Of a stretch of 64,000 nt of DNA, positions 9,490-19,630 are shown piece by piece. This DNA comes from Mycobacterium kiyosense (GTDB lineage: Bacteria; Actinomycetota; Actinomycetes; Mycobacteriales; Mycobacteriaceae). Where the stretch lies: positions 3,162,001 to 3,226,000 of the forward strand of contig AP025179.1 of the NCBI GenBank assembly GCA_021654635.1, in the 5' to 3' direction. A program made the position numbers and the translations under genes. The stretch's first letter is position 1. Every line of letters starts with the position of its first letter. The notes beneath the pieces are model-generated. The model saw nothing but the letters and a program-made list of their open reading frames with translations, was not told where the DNA came from and made no database searches.

Positions 9490-9654
9490 ATGTTGAACGT
9501 TGAGGCGAGGCTACGCCAGCAGTTGCGCGATTACGCCGTCGAATTACGTCAAGTGGCCTACACCCTGCCGAACGGGGTGGGTGAGCATGATCTGCTCCGA
9601 CTCTCCGATCAGATGCGGGCGACCGCGGATCAGGTTCTCAGCAAAGGCGCTTGA
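9490..9654 (+). CDS. 54-residue hypothetical protein
   Basis: ATG at 9490 follows AGGAAGCCGTC, a good ribosome binding site. The peptide begins MLNVEARLRQQLRDYAVELR and continues with VAYTLPNGVGEHDLLRLSDQMR. It looks like two amphipathic helices joined by a PNG turn. No family is recognised. It precedes the region where a molybdopterin oxidoreductase has decayed and lies 0.9 kb upstream of the PEP synthase operon, in the same direction. Codon use is ordinary for the genome. Confidence 0.5.
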   Translation: MLNVEARLRQQLRDYAVELRQVAYTLPNGVGEHDLLRLSDQMRATADQVLSKGA

Positions 9655-9689
9655 CGCCAGTCGCGCGGCATCGACACCCCGCCCGGCCT

Positions 9690-10236
9690 GATCGCAGCGG
9701 CCGAATAGTGCCGGCGAATCGCCGGCCCGTCGAGGCCGCAGGTAAACGCCAGGTAGTCGAAGAAGCCGTCGCGAACTGCAGCACCGGGTCGTCGTGATGA
9801 GGTTGTTCCAAGGGTGACAGCCCGGACAGGATCACATCTGCGTGCGGGTGGTTTCGTTGACCAATTGTCAACGGAGATCATGGCTTCCAGCATCGGCAGC
9901 GCATCATGGACCTTGTTACGTCCAGGTGAGGACACGCACCGGGTTGCCGACGATGGTGATCAGCGCCCTGAGCTGCCCCTCCGCCCGTGTGGCGATCTCT
10001 TCGACCATGCACGGCACCGGCACTTGGCCGAGAACCTCTTTGGGGCCCCGGGCCTGGTGCGCCACCGGTGCCGGTGAGTTCGCGTGCGCGGCGGTCTGCG
10101 TCCGCACCGGATCGATCACAATTACTCTGTCGCGCTTGAGAATTGCGCCGATCATTCTCATCACGTCCGGCGCGGCCAGCACCGAGCCCTGCGACGCGGC
10201 CGGGTTGGCGCCCATGATCACCAGCAGGTCGGTAGG
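9690..10236 (-). pseudogene. Decayed molybdopterin-dependent oxidoreductase (formate dehydrogenase-like)
   Basis: Reading the reverse strand, recognisable family blocks appear in order but in different frames. TDLLVIMGANPAASQGSVLA then RVIVIDPVRTQTA lie at about 10236-10080. EEIATRAEGQLRALITIVGN is at about 9970-9916, ALPMLEAMISVDNW near 9890-9850, and HADVILSGLSPLEQPHHDD near 9850-9790. These correspond to the molybdopterin-cofactor binding core of formate dehydrogenase/BisC-type enzymes. Both ends are missing, and at least three frame changes separate the blocks without obvious homopolymers. This is a genuine relic, under 200 residues of an enzyme normally over 700. Confidence 0.75.
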
Positions 10237-10577
10237 GCAATGTCGGCAACCGGGAAGTTTCACCAGCCGCCGCACGTCAGATGCGACGAAAGGTTCTTCG
10301 GCCACTGGTCGACCGGCCGAATACGGTCCGGGTCGCTGCGCAGGGACACGAGCGAGGCGCCCGTGGGACGGATGTGCGTCACCAATTCGAGTGACCTTCG
10401 GCCCTGGCTTGGGATACCCCGCAATGAAAGGTTGGCAACGTGCATGGAGTGCACACACCGGACTCGACCGATGATCGCGGGATGCGAGACCACGCTGTTG
10501 CGCCACGGCCGATCGTTACATGATGTGTGGATCACGCTCGATACTGCCGGCTGCTTGACGCCCTGAGAGGACAGGTC
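10237..10577. other. Gap without a supported gene
   Basis: A reverse ORF continues through here, but it shows no recognisable motif and probably represents degraded upstream sequence of the oxidoreductase relic. The last 50 bases hold the leader of the PEP synthase gene, with GAGAGGACAG as ribosome binding site. Confidence 0.5.
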
Positions 10578-12975
10578 ATGAACAAGTCCGAGTACGTCCG
10601 CTTCTTCGACGACATCGGTATCGACGACGTGCCGATCGTGGGAGGCAAGAACGCCTCGCTGGGTGAGATGGTCCAGAAGCTGTCCGCGCAGGGTGTTCGC
10701 GTCCCGCACGGATTTGCCATCACCGCCCAGGCGTACCGGCACATGTTGGACCAAGCCGGCGCCTGGGATCGGCTGCACGCCGAACTCGACGACCTCGACC
10801 CCGACGACGTCGTGGCTCTGGCGCGTAAGGGTAAGCGCGCCAGGGAGATCGTCTACGGCGCCGGACTGCCCGACGACCTGGCCGCCGACATCCTGGACGC
10901 CTACCGCACGCTGCAGCAGGAGTACGGCGAGGACGTCAGCCTGGCAGTGCGAAGCTCGGCGACCGCCGAGGACCTGCCAACGGCCAGCTTTGCCGGGCAA
11001 CAGGATTCATACCTCAACATCAAGGGCGCGGAGAGCCTACTCGACACCTGCCGGCGCTGTTTTGCCAGCCTGTTCACCGATCGCGCCATTCATTACCGCA
11101 TCGACCAGGGCTTCGACCACTTCAAGGTCTCGCTGTCGATCGCCGTGATGAAGATGGTGCGCTCCGACCTCGCCGCCTCCGGTGTGATGTTCTCCCTGGA
11201 CACCGAGTCGGGCTTCCGCGACGCCATATTCGTGACGGGCGCCTACGGTCTCGGCGAGAACGTGGTGCAGGGCGCGGTGGATCCCGACGAGTTCTACGTG
11301 CACAAACCCACGTATCTCGCGGGTCACCGGGCCGTGCTGCGCCGCCTCATCGGCGACAAGGCGGTGAAGATGATTTTCGTTGAGGGAGAGACGAAGTACA
11401 CCACTCGCAACATCCCGACGCCCAAGGCCGATCGCGCGCGTTTCTGCATCACCGACGAGGATGTGCTCGAACTCGCCGGTTACGCGTGCGCGATCGAACA
11501 GCACTACGGCCGCCCGATGGACATGGAGTGGGCCAAGGACGGTCTGGATGGCCAGCTCTACATCGTCCAGGCCCGCCCCGAAACGGTGGCCTCGCAGCGC
11601 AGCGACACCGGGCTGGAAACCTATGTGATCGAGGGCCGGGGTGAGGTACTTGCCGAAGGGCGGTCGGTCGGGGGAACGGATCGCCTCGGGCGCGGTGCGA
11701 CGGATCAAGGACCTCACCCACCTGTCCGATTTCCGCCCCGGCGAAGTACTGGTGGCCGACACCACCACGCCGGACTGGGAGCCGGTCATGAAGACGGCCG
11801 CGGCCATCGTCACCAACCGCGGCGGCCGCACCTGCCACGCGTCGATCATCGCCCGCGAACTGGGCATCCCCGCGGTGGTCGGCACCGGCGACGCGACCAC
11901 CTGCGTGCCCGACGGCGAGCTGGTCACGGTGTCGTGCGCCGAGGGTGACACCGGCCGCGTGTACCGCGGCGAGGTGAAATTCCGGGTGGATCGCAGCGAG
12001 GTGGGTGACCTGACGCGGCCCCGCACGCAGGTGATGCTCAACCTCGGAAACCCGGACCTGGCCTTCAAGACATCGTTCCTGCCGAACGACGGCGTGGGGC
12101 TGGCCCGGATGGAATTCATCATCAGCGAGTACATCCGGGTCCACCCGCTGGCGCTGGTGCACCCCGAGAAGGTGGAGGATCCCGAGGCTCGCCGCACGAT
12201 CGCCCGGTTGACCCAGGGATATGCGGACGGCACAAGCTTTTTCGTGGAGCGGCTCTCCGAAGGGATCGGCACCATCGCCGCCGCGTTCTGGCCCAAGCCG
12301 GTGGTGGTCCGGATGTCGGACTTCAAGACCAACGAGTACGCCAGCCTGCTCGGCGGGCCGCCCTTCGAGCCTGCGGAGAGCAACCCGATGCTCGGGTTCC
12401 GTGGCGCCTCGCGCTACGCGCACCCCGCCTATGCCGAGGGCTTCGCACTGGAGTGCCGCGCGATGCGACGCGTGCGCGAGGAAATGGGCCTGACGAACGT
12501 CATCCTGATGCTGCCGTTCGTGCGCCGGGTGGCCGAGGCCGACCTGGTTCTGCAGACGATGGCCGACCTCGGTCTGCGGCGCGGCGAGAACGGGCTGAAG
12601 ATCTACGCGATGTGCGAAATCCCGAACAACGTGATTCTGATCGACGAATTCGCCAAGCGCTTCGACGGCTTCTCCATCGGCTCCAACGACCTGACCCAGC
12701 TCACCCTGGGCGTCGACCGGGACAGCGAGGTAGTCGCATTCGACTACGACGAACGCGACGAGGGCGTCAAGGAGATGATCCGCCTGGCGGTGGATGGCTG
12801 CCGCCGCAACGGAATCCACTCGGGACTGTGTGGGCAGGCGCCGTCGGACTACCCGGACATGGCCGAGTTCCTGGTCCGGATCGGAATCGACTCCATGAGC
12901 CTCAATCCCGACACGGTGATCAAGACCACGCGCCAGATCCTGCAACTGGAGCAACAGGTCGCGCCATCCCAATGA
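10578..12975 (+). CDS. ppsA: Phosphoenolpyruvate synthase (pyruvate, water dikinase), frameshifted as assembled
   Basis: It converts pyruvate, ATP and water to PEP, AMP and phosphate, a gluconeogenic entry step. The first frame (10578-11670) carries the ATP-grasp N-terminal domain (VGGKNASLGEMVQKL, RSSATAEDLPTASFAGQQDS, MDMEWAKDG..YIVQARPET). The second frame (11670-12975) carries the swivelling phosphohistidine domain (GGRTCHASIIARELGIPAVV) and the C-terminal PEP-binding barrel with the catalytic-cysteine motif SGLCGQAPSDYP. The shift is explained by one extra G in GGGGG at 11670-11674. The joined protein would be about 798 residues, normal for the family. It is not the PDIM polyketide synthase also called ppsA. 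It heads the run to OtsB1 and PFOR. Confidence 0.9.
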
Positions 12976-13033
12976 CCAGCAACCCGTTCCCTCGCCCCCA
13001 AGCCCAGCACGCCGCTTTGAGCAGGAGCCTGGC

Positions 13034-16000
13034 ATGAAGCTGCCGACCACCATCGACCCGCGGCACCACGACGCGGTGATCTTCGACCTCGACGGGTTGC
13101 TCACCGACACCGTCGGCGCCGACGCTGCGTCCTGCGCGCCGCTGTTAGGTCCCACGCTGGCATTGGCGCGAAAATTGCAGCGCGCCAACGTCGCCACGGC
13201 GGCGTGCAGGTCGGGCAGACACGGTCGCCAGGTGCTGAAAGCCGCCGGGATCGATGACATATTCGACGTCTGCATCGACGGCGAGGCGGAGGCCGGGGAC
13301 TCGGCTGTCAGTGTGGACGCCAGCCACCGGCTCGGGGTGCGTCCACAACGTGCGGTGGTCGTCGGATACACCAACGCTGCCGTGACCGCGGGCCGCGACG
13401 GCGGATTCTGCCTCGTCGTCGGTGTCGACCGCGACGGCGGCGCCGACCGGCTGCGGCAAAGCGGCGCCGACGTCGTGGTGGCCGGCGTGGCCGACATCGC
13501 GGTGCGCTATGGCGACAAGCGCATGTCGGAAATCCCGAATGCGCTGAATTCCTACGGTCAGTTGATCGGCATCGCCAGCGCTCGAGAGTTGGCGCTGTTC
13601 CTCGATTACGACGGAACGCTGTCCCCCATCGTCGCCGATCCCGAGGCGGCCACCCTGGTCGACGGCGCAGCCGAGGTGCTGGCCCAGGCGGCCGAGGTGT
13701 GCCCGGTGGCGATATTGAGCGGTCGCGACCTGGCGGATATCCGCGACCGCGTCGGCGTACCCGGGCTCTGGTATGCGGGCAGCCACGGGTTCGAACTGAT
13801 GGCACCAGATGGCAGCTACCACCAAAACGATTCCGCCGCAGCCGTTGTCCCGGTTCTGCAGCAGGCGGCTGCCGAGTTGCGCGACAGCCTTGCCGAAATT
13901 CCGGGGGTACGGGTCGAGCACAAGCGTTTCGCCGTCGCCGTTCACTACCGCGAGGTCGCACCAGAGCACATCGGCCAGATCGTCTCCACCACACACAAGC
14001 TCGCAAGCCGGGCCGGCCTGCGAGTGACCAACGGACGCATGCTCGTTGAGCTGCGACCCGACGTCGACTGCGACAAAGGCACCACGCTGGCCTGGATCGC
14101 CGACCGCATCGACCGCGGCCACTCCCGACTTCCGATCTACATCGGCGACGACCTCACCGACGAAGACGCCTTCGACGCAGTCCAATTCAGCGGCATCGGC
14201 ATCGTGGTGCGGCACAGCGAGGACGGCGACCGCAGAACGGCCGCCCGATTCAGCCTGACCAGCCCGGACGAGGTGCGCGAATTCCTTCAGCGAGGGTCGA
14301 ATTGGCTTGCCTATAACCACCAAACATCGTCCACGGCTTGGGATTTCACCTTCGAAGGATACGACCCGCAGAGTGAGAAGCTGCGTGAGTCCTTGTGCAC
14401 GGTGGGAAATGGCTACTTCGCCACCCGCGGCGCCGCGCCCGAATCGAAAGCCGATCAGGTGCACTACCCGGGCACGTACGCGGCCGGGATCTACAACCGT
14501 CTGGTCGACAACGTATCGGGCACCGAAATCGACAACGAAAGCCTGGTCAACATACCCAACTGGCTGGCCCTGACCTTCCGCATCGACGACGGCAGCTGGT
14601 TCGACATCGACGACGTCGAGGTGCTGTCGTTCCGGCAGTCCCTCGATCTGCGCGGTGCGGTGCTGACCAGGGCCGTGCGGTTCCGCGATGACGCCGGACG
14701 CACCACTTCCCTGACGCAGCAACGATTCGTCGCGATGCACCTGCCGCACGTCGCCGCCCTGCACACGACGGTCCTCGCCGAGGACTGGTCAGGGACGATC
14801 GAGGTCCGCTCGACGCTGGACGGGAACGTCACCAACTCGCTGGTCGAGCGGTACCGGGATTTGGCCAACCATCATCTCGAGCTGTTGGAGAAGCGGGAGA
14901 TCTCAGACAACTCCGTGCTGCTGTCGATGCGGACAACCCAGTCGCGCATTCCCGTCGCCATGGCGGCGCGCAACATCGTCTGGCGTGACGAGATTCCCGT
15001 CCCGGCCAGCTATCACCACTTCGAGCGGGCCGCCGAGGTCGGTCACGATATCGCCGTCGAGCTGGCGATCGGTGAAACGTTGACGGTCGAGAAGGTCGTA
15101 ACGCTCTACACCGGGCGCGATGTTGCGACCTCCGAACCCGCGGTGGACGCCGAGCGCTTGCTGGGCCGGCTCGGCCGGTTCGCCGAGCTGCGGGACGGGC
15201 ACCTGACCGAGTGGGTGCATCTGTGGGAACGGCTGTCCATCGACTTCGAAGACTTCGCCGACGAACTGCGCATCCTGCGACTGCACATGTTGCATCTGCT
15301 GCAGACGGTGTCGCCCAACAGTTCCGACCTGGATGTCGGCGTGCCGGCGCGCGGACTGCACGGCGAGGCGTATCGCGGGCATATCTTCTGGGACGAGCTG
15401 TTCATCTTCCCGGTGCTGAACCTGCGGCTGCCCATGGTGACCCGCTCGCTGCTCGGCTACCGTTACCGGCGCCTGCCTGAGGCGCGTCACGCCGCCCAGG
15501 AGGCCGGCTACGCCGGCGCGATGTTCCCCTGGCAATCCGGCAGCGACGGACGCGAGGAAAGTCAACGGCTGCACCTGAATCCGCGCAGCGGACGGTGGAA
15601 TCCCGACTCCAGCGCGCGGGCCCACCACATCGGCATCGCCGTCGCCTACAGCGCGTGGAAGTTCTATCAGGTCACCGGCGACCTGGCCTACCTGATCGAC
15701 TACGGCGCGGAGTTGCTGGCCGAGATTGCGCGCTTCTGGGTGAGCCGGGCCACCTACGACGAGGACCGCGGCCGCTACAGCATCCGCGGTGTCATCGGCC
15801 CCGACGAGTTCCACTCCGGCTATCCCGACGCGCCGTACGACGGCATCGACAACAACGCGTACACCAACGTGATGGCGGTCTGGGTGATCCTGCGCGCCTT
15901 CGACGCGCTCAAACTGCTGCCGCTGCCGAACCGAATCGATCTGCTGGAAACGCTGCGGCTAAGCACCGACGAACTGGCCCGCTGGGAAGACGTGAGCCGG

Positions 16001-16717
16001 CGGATGTACGTGCCGTTCCACGACGGCGTCATCAGCCAGTTCGAGGGGTACGGCGAGCTGGAGGAACTGGACTGGGACCGGTTGCGGCGCCAGTACGGCA
16101 ACATCCAACGTCTCGACCGCATCCTCGAGGCGGAGAACGACGATGTGAACCGGTACAAGGCGTCCAAGCAGGCCGACGCCCTGATGCTGCTCTACCTGAT
16201 GTCGGCAACGGAGTTGGGCGAACTGCTCGACCGGCTCGGTTACCGCTTCGACGTGGACACCGTTCCGGAAATGGTGGATTACTACCTGGCCCGCACCTCG
16301 CACGGGTCGACGCTCAGCGGTGTGGTGCACACCTGGGTGCTGGCCCGGGCCAACCGCGATCGGGCCATGGAGTTCTTCCAGCAGGCGCTCAAGTCCGACG
16401 TGTCCGACATCCAGGACGGCACCACCTCCGAAGGCATACACCTTGCGGCCATGGCCGGATCGGTCGACCTCATGCAGCGTTGCTTCACCGGCATGGAGAC
16501 CCGGGCCGACCGGATCATTCTCGATCCGCATTGGCCGGAAACGCTTGGCGTGCTGGCTGTCCCGATCCACTATCGCGGTCTGCACCTGCACCTGCGGGTC
16601 AGCGGGAAGGGCGTGATGATCAGTGTGGATCCGCGCGACGCCCCCGGAGTCGACGTGCAATGCCATGGCAAGGTCGTTCACCTGATGCCCGGGACCGTCG
16701 TCCGATTCCCCGGCTGA
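13034..16717 (+). CDS. otsB1: Three-domain OtsB1: HAD domain, trehalose-phosphatase domain, GH65 glycosidase/phosphorylase
   Basis: A 1227-residue fusion. Residues 1-170 form a HAD-like domain (FDLDGLLTDTVG). Residues 180-420 are trehalose-6-phosphate phosphatase-like (LFLDYDGTLSPIV near 190, YIGDDLTDEDAFDAV). Residues 425-1227 are glycoside hydrolase family 65, with candidate catalytic glutamate in RGVIGPDEFHSGY near 924 and conserved IFWDELFIFPVL. M. tuberculosis Rv2006 has the same architecture at 1327 residues. Here the HAD domain lacks the roughly 100-residue cap insertion, which accounts for the length difference. Rv2006 belongs to the dormancy (DosR) regulon. AGGAGCCTGGC precedes the ATG. 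The gene follows ppsA by 58 bases and precedes an MFS gene by 3 bases, suggesting one operon. The substrate of the GH65 part is unproven. Confidence 0.93.
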   Translation: MKLPTTIDPRHHDAVIFDLDGLLTDTVGADAASCAPLLGPTLALARKLQRANVATAACRSGRHGRQVLKAAGIDDIFDVCIDGEAEAGDSAVSVDASHRLGVRPQRAVVVGYTNAAVTAGRDGGFCLVVGVDRDGGADRLRQSGADVVVAGVADIAVRYGDKRMSEIPNALNSYGQLIGIASARELALFLDYDGTLSPIVADPEAATLVDGAAEVLAQAAEVCPVAILSGRDLADIRDRVGVPGLWYAGSHGFELMAPDGSYHQNDSAAAVVPVLQQAAAELRDSLAEIPGVRVEHKRFAVAVHYREVAPEHIGQIVSTTHKLASRAGLRVTNGRMLVELRPDVDCDKGTTLAWIADRIDRGHSRLPIYIGDDLTDEDAFDAVQFSGIGIVVRHSEDGDRRTAARFSLTSPDEVREFLQRGSNWLAYNHQTSSTAWDFTFEGYDPQSEKLRESLCTVGNGYFATRGAAPESKADQVHYPGTYAAGIYNRLVDNVSGTEIDNESLVNIPNWLALTFRIDDGSWFDIDDVEVLSFRQSLDLRGAVLTRAVRFRDDAGRTTSLTQQRFVAMHLPHVAALHTTVLAEDWSGTIEVRSTLDGNVTNSLVERYRDLANHHLELLEKREISDNSVLLSMRTTQSRIPVAMAARNIVWRDEIPVPASYHHFERAAEVGHDIAVELAIGETLTVEKVVTLYTGRDVATSEPAVDAERLLGRLGRFAELRDGHLTEWVHLWERLSIDFEDFADELRILRLHMLHLLQTVSPNSSDLDVGVPARGLHGEAYRGHIFWDELFIFPVLNLRLPMVTRSLLGYRYRRLPEARHAAQEAGYAGAMFPWQSGSDGREESQRLHLNPRSGRWNPDSSARAHHIGIAVAYSAWKFYQVTGDLAYLIDYGAELLAEIARFWVSRATYDEDRGRYSIRGVIGPDEFHSGYPDAPYDGIDNNAYTNVMAVWVILRAFDALKLLPLPNRIDLLETLRLSTDELARWEDVSRRMYVPFHDGVISQFEGYGELEELDWDRLRRQYGNIQRLDRILEAENDDVNRYKASKQADALMLLYLMSATELGELLDRLGYRFDVDTVPEMVDYYLARTSHGSTLSGVVHTWVLARANRDRAMEFFQQALKSDVSDIQDGTTSEGIHLAAMAGSVDLMQRCFTGMETRADRIILDPHWPETLGVLAVPIHYRGLHLHLRVSGKGVMISVDPRDAPGVDVQCHGKVVHLMPGTVVRFPG

Positions 16718-16720
16718 TCC

Positions 16721-17927
16721 ATGGAAGTTCGTGCGGCACAAGGTTGGCTGACCCGCAATGTCCGGGTGCTTTCCGCGGTTTCGTTCCTCCAGGATGCCGC
16801 CAGCGAACTGCTGTACCCGCTGTTGCCGATCTATCTCACCGCGGTACTCGGTGCCTCGCCGGCCGTGGTGGGAGCCGTCGAAGGCGCGGCTGAGGGGGCG
16901 GCGTCGCTGACCAAACTGACGGCTGGGCCGCTCGGGGACCGCTTTGCCCGGCGCCCGTTGATCATGACCGGCTACGGGATGGCCGCGCTCGGCAAGGTGA
17001 TCGTTGCGGTTGCCGGCGCGTGGCCCGGGGTGTTGAGCGGCCGGGTGGTGGATCGAATCGGAAAGGGTGTTCGCGGAGCGCCTCGCGATGCCCTGCTCGT
17101 CGATGGAGTCGACGAGGCCAGCCGCGGCCGGGTGTTCGGATTCCACCGCGCGATGGACACTCTCGGCGCGGTGGTCGGCCCGCTACTCGGGCTGGCCGGA
17201 TACGAGCTGCTCGACCATCGGATTCCGCCGTTGCTCTATATCGCGATCGTTCCGGCCGTGCTGAGCGCGGCCCTGGTGCTGTGGGTGCGCGAACGGGCCC
17301 GACCGGTGCAGCGCGCGGCCCGCCAGCCGGTGCGCACCGCCCTGGGCAAGCTGCCGGGCCGATACTGGCGAACGATCGCTCTGCTGACGGCCTTCGCCGC
17401 GGTCAACTTCCCCGATGCGCTGATCCTGTTGCACCTCAACGAAATCGGGTTCTCCGTTGCCGAAGTGATCCTGGCCTACGTGGGATACAACCTGGTCTAC
17501 GCGGTGGGCAGTTACCCGGCCGGAGCTCTCGCCGACCGCATCCCGAGGCCCACCGTGTTCGGCATCGGCATGGCCTTTTTCGCTGTCGGTTATCTCAGCC
17601 TCGGGCTCACCACCGACAAAGTTGCGGGTTGGCTCATCGTGGGGCTCTACGGCTTGTTCGCCGCATGCACCGACGGCGTCGGAAAGGCGTGGATCTCAGG
17701 GCTCGTTCCCGCCGCCCTGCAGTCCAGCGCGCAAGGCATATTCCAGGGCGCGACCGGCTTCGCGGTGCTGTCGGCAGGTCTGTGGGCCGGTCTGCTGTGG
17801 GGGGCCGGCCGGCCGGCTGCCGCTGCTGATCTCCGGTATCGCCGGAGGCTTGTTCGCGGCCCTACTGCTCACCTCGTCGATAGGCGCGGCGAGCCGCACC
17901 AAATCCCCCGCTGCGTCGGACGACTGA
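16721..17927 (+). CDS. Major facilitator superfamily transporter, frameshifted near the C-terminus
   Basis: Twelve-helix MFS type: LLYPLLPIYLTAVLGASPAV at the N-terminus, the loop 2-3 motif GPLGDRFARRPLIMTGYG, and DRIGKGVRGAPRDALL. The main frame reads to about 17800. The C-terminal helix LPLLISGIAGGLFAALLLTS is in the next frame and ends at 17927. One extra G in the GGGGGG run at 17799-17804 explains it and restores a roughly 400-residue protein. The substrate is unknown. Its place directly after otsB1 (3 bases) and one base before the oxidoreductase gene puts it in the same operon, so a sugar, organic acid or other central metabolite is possible. Confidence 0.85.
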
Positions 17928-17928
17928 G

Positions 17929-19630
17929 ATGTCCGGAATCTATGCTGGGCAGATGGCGGGTGACGAGCACGCCAGCAGCGAGGCCGGCCCGGGCGCGGTC
18001 GTGCCGTCGTTCTCTGACCTCACCGCACTTCCGGACCTGTCGCACGACCGGGCCCGGGCGGGACCGGTGCGCGAACGCCGGCCCGTCTACGTCGATCTGC
18101 TGCCGCCCTGCAACGCCGGCTGCCCCGCCGGGGGAGAACATCCAGGCCTGGCTCGCCCATGCCGCGGCGGGCCGGCACGAACAAGCGTGGCGTCAGCTCG
18201 TCGCGGACAATCCACTGGCGGCAATCCACGGCCGCGTGTGCTACCACCCCTGCGAAAACGTCTGCAACCGTGGCCATCTAGACAGCTCCGTATCGATCCA
18301 CTCGGTGGAACGGTTCCTCGGCGACCTGGCATGCGAACGCGGCTGGCGGTTCGAGGCTCCCGCCCCCACCGGCAAGCGGGTGCTGGTCGTGGGCGCCGGG
18401 CCCAGCGGGCTGTCCGCTGCCTATCATCTGGCACGCCTCGGCCACCAGGTCGAGGTCCGCGACGCCGGGGCCGCGCCCGGCGGGATGATGCGGTACGGCA
18501 TTCCCAGCTACCGGCTGCCCCGGGAGGTCCTGGATGCCGAGCTGGACCGGATCGCGGCCATGGGTGTCGTATTCACCTGCGGTCATCGGGTCGAGGACCT
18601 CGCCGCCGAACGGGACGAGGGCGACTTCGACGCGGTGTTCGTCGCGGTCGGTGCGCATCTGGCCAAGCGAGTCGACATCCCGGTGCGGGACGCCGCCACG
18701 ATGGTGGACGCGGTGTCGTTCCTGCGCGACGTCGCCTCCGGCGAAAGTCCGGCGATCGGAAAGCATGTGGCCGTCTACGGCGGCGGCAACACCGCGATGG
18801 ACGCCGCGCGGGTGGCCCGCCGGCTGGGCGCGCAGGATGCCGTCATCGTCTACCGCCGCACCCGTGTGCAGATGCCCGCCCACGAGCAGGAAGCCGAGGA
18901 TGCCGAACGCGAAGGCGTGCGGATCAACTGGCTGCGGACCGTCAACGCGTTCGACGGACCCGAATTGCGGGTCGAGGTAATGGAACTCGACGAGTCGGGA
19001 TATCCGCGGCCGACCGGGCGCTTCGAGACGCTGGCCGCCGACACCCTGATCATGGCGCTGGGCCAGGTAACGGAGTCGGCCTTCATGCGGACGCTGCCGG
19101 GAGTGCAGTTCGACGGCGACGGCAGCGTGCGCGTCACCGAGTCGATGATGACCGGCTGTCCGGGGGTTTTCGCCGGCGGCGACATGGTGCCCGGTGAGCG
19201 CACCGTCACAGTCGGTGTCGGACATGGGAAGAGGGCGGCCCGCAACATCGATGCCTGGCTGCGCGGCGACTCGGGCCTGCGCCCCGCGAAACACCCCACG
19301 GCGACGTTCGACGCTCTGCACCTGTGGTATTTCGGGGACGCCGCACGGCGCCGGCAGCCCGAACTCGAGCCGGCGGCACGCGTCGAGAATTTCCGCGAGG
19401 TCGTCGGCGGCCTGACCGCCGAACAGGCCACCTACGAAGCCAACCGGTGCCTGTCGTGCGGGAACTGCTTCGAATGCGACGGCTGCCTGGGCGCGTGCCC
19501 GGAGAATGCGGTGATCAAACTCGGTATGGGGCACCGGTACAAGTTCGACTATGACAAGTGCACGGGTTGCGCGGTGTGCTTCGACCAGTGCCCCGTGCAC
19601 GCCATCGAGATGTTCCCGGAGCCACGATGA
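17929..19630 (+). CDS. NAD(P)H oxidoreductase, glutamate-synthase-small-subunit type, with C-terminal ferredoxin domain; frameshifted
   Basis: The N-terminal Fe-S domain (PPCNAGCPAG then ENIQAWLAHAAAGR, CYHPCENVCNRGH) leads to an FAD Rossmann motif (VVGAGPSGLSAAYHLARLG), an NAD(P)H site (YGGGNTAMDAARVARRLG) and a C-terminal 2x[4Fe-4S] ferredoxin domain (CLSCGNCFECDGCLGACP and CTGCAVCFDQCP). An extra G in GGGGG at 18130-18134 breaks the frame after CPAG. The corrected length is about 567 residues. It overlaps the nifJ start by ATGA. The obvious role is electron transfer between ferredoxin reduced or used by PFOR and NAD(P)(H). The start at 17929 is chosen by contact with the MFS stop, and ATG 17953 is an alternative. 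Confidence 0.87.

Noticed and set aside
11449..13497. Large reverse open frame opposite PEP synthase and OtsB1
   Set aside because: Low-complexity composition, no motifs, fully overlaps conserved genes.
16721..19630. Single protein fusing the MFS transporter to the Fe-S oxidoreductase
   Set aside because: The continuous frame results from two one-base insertions; natural stop and start codons for separate genes are visible at 17925-17931.
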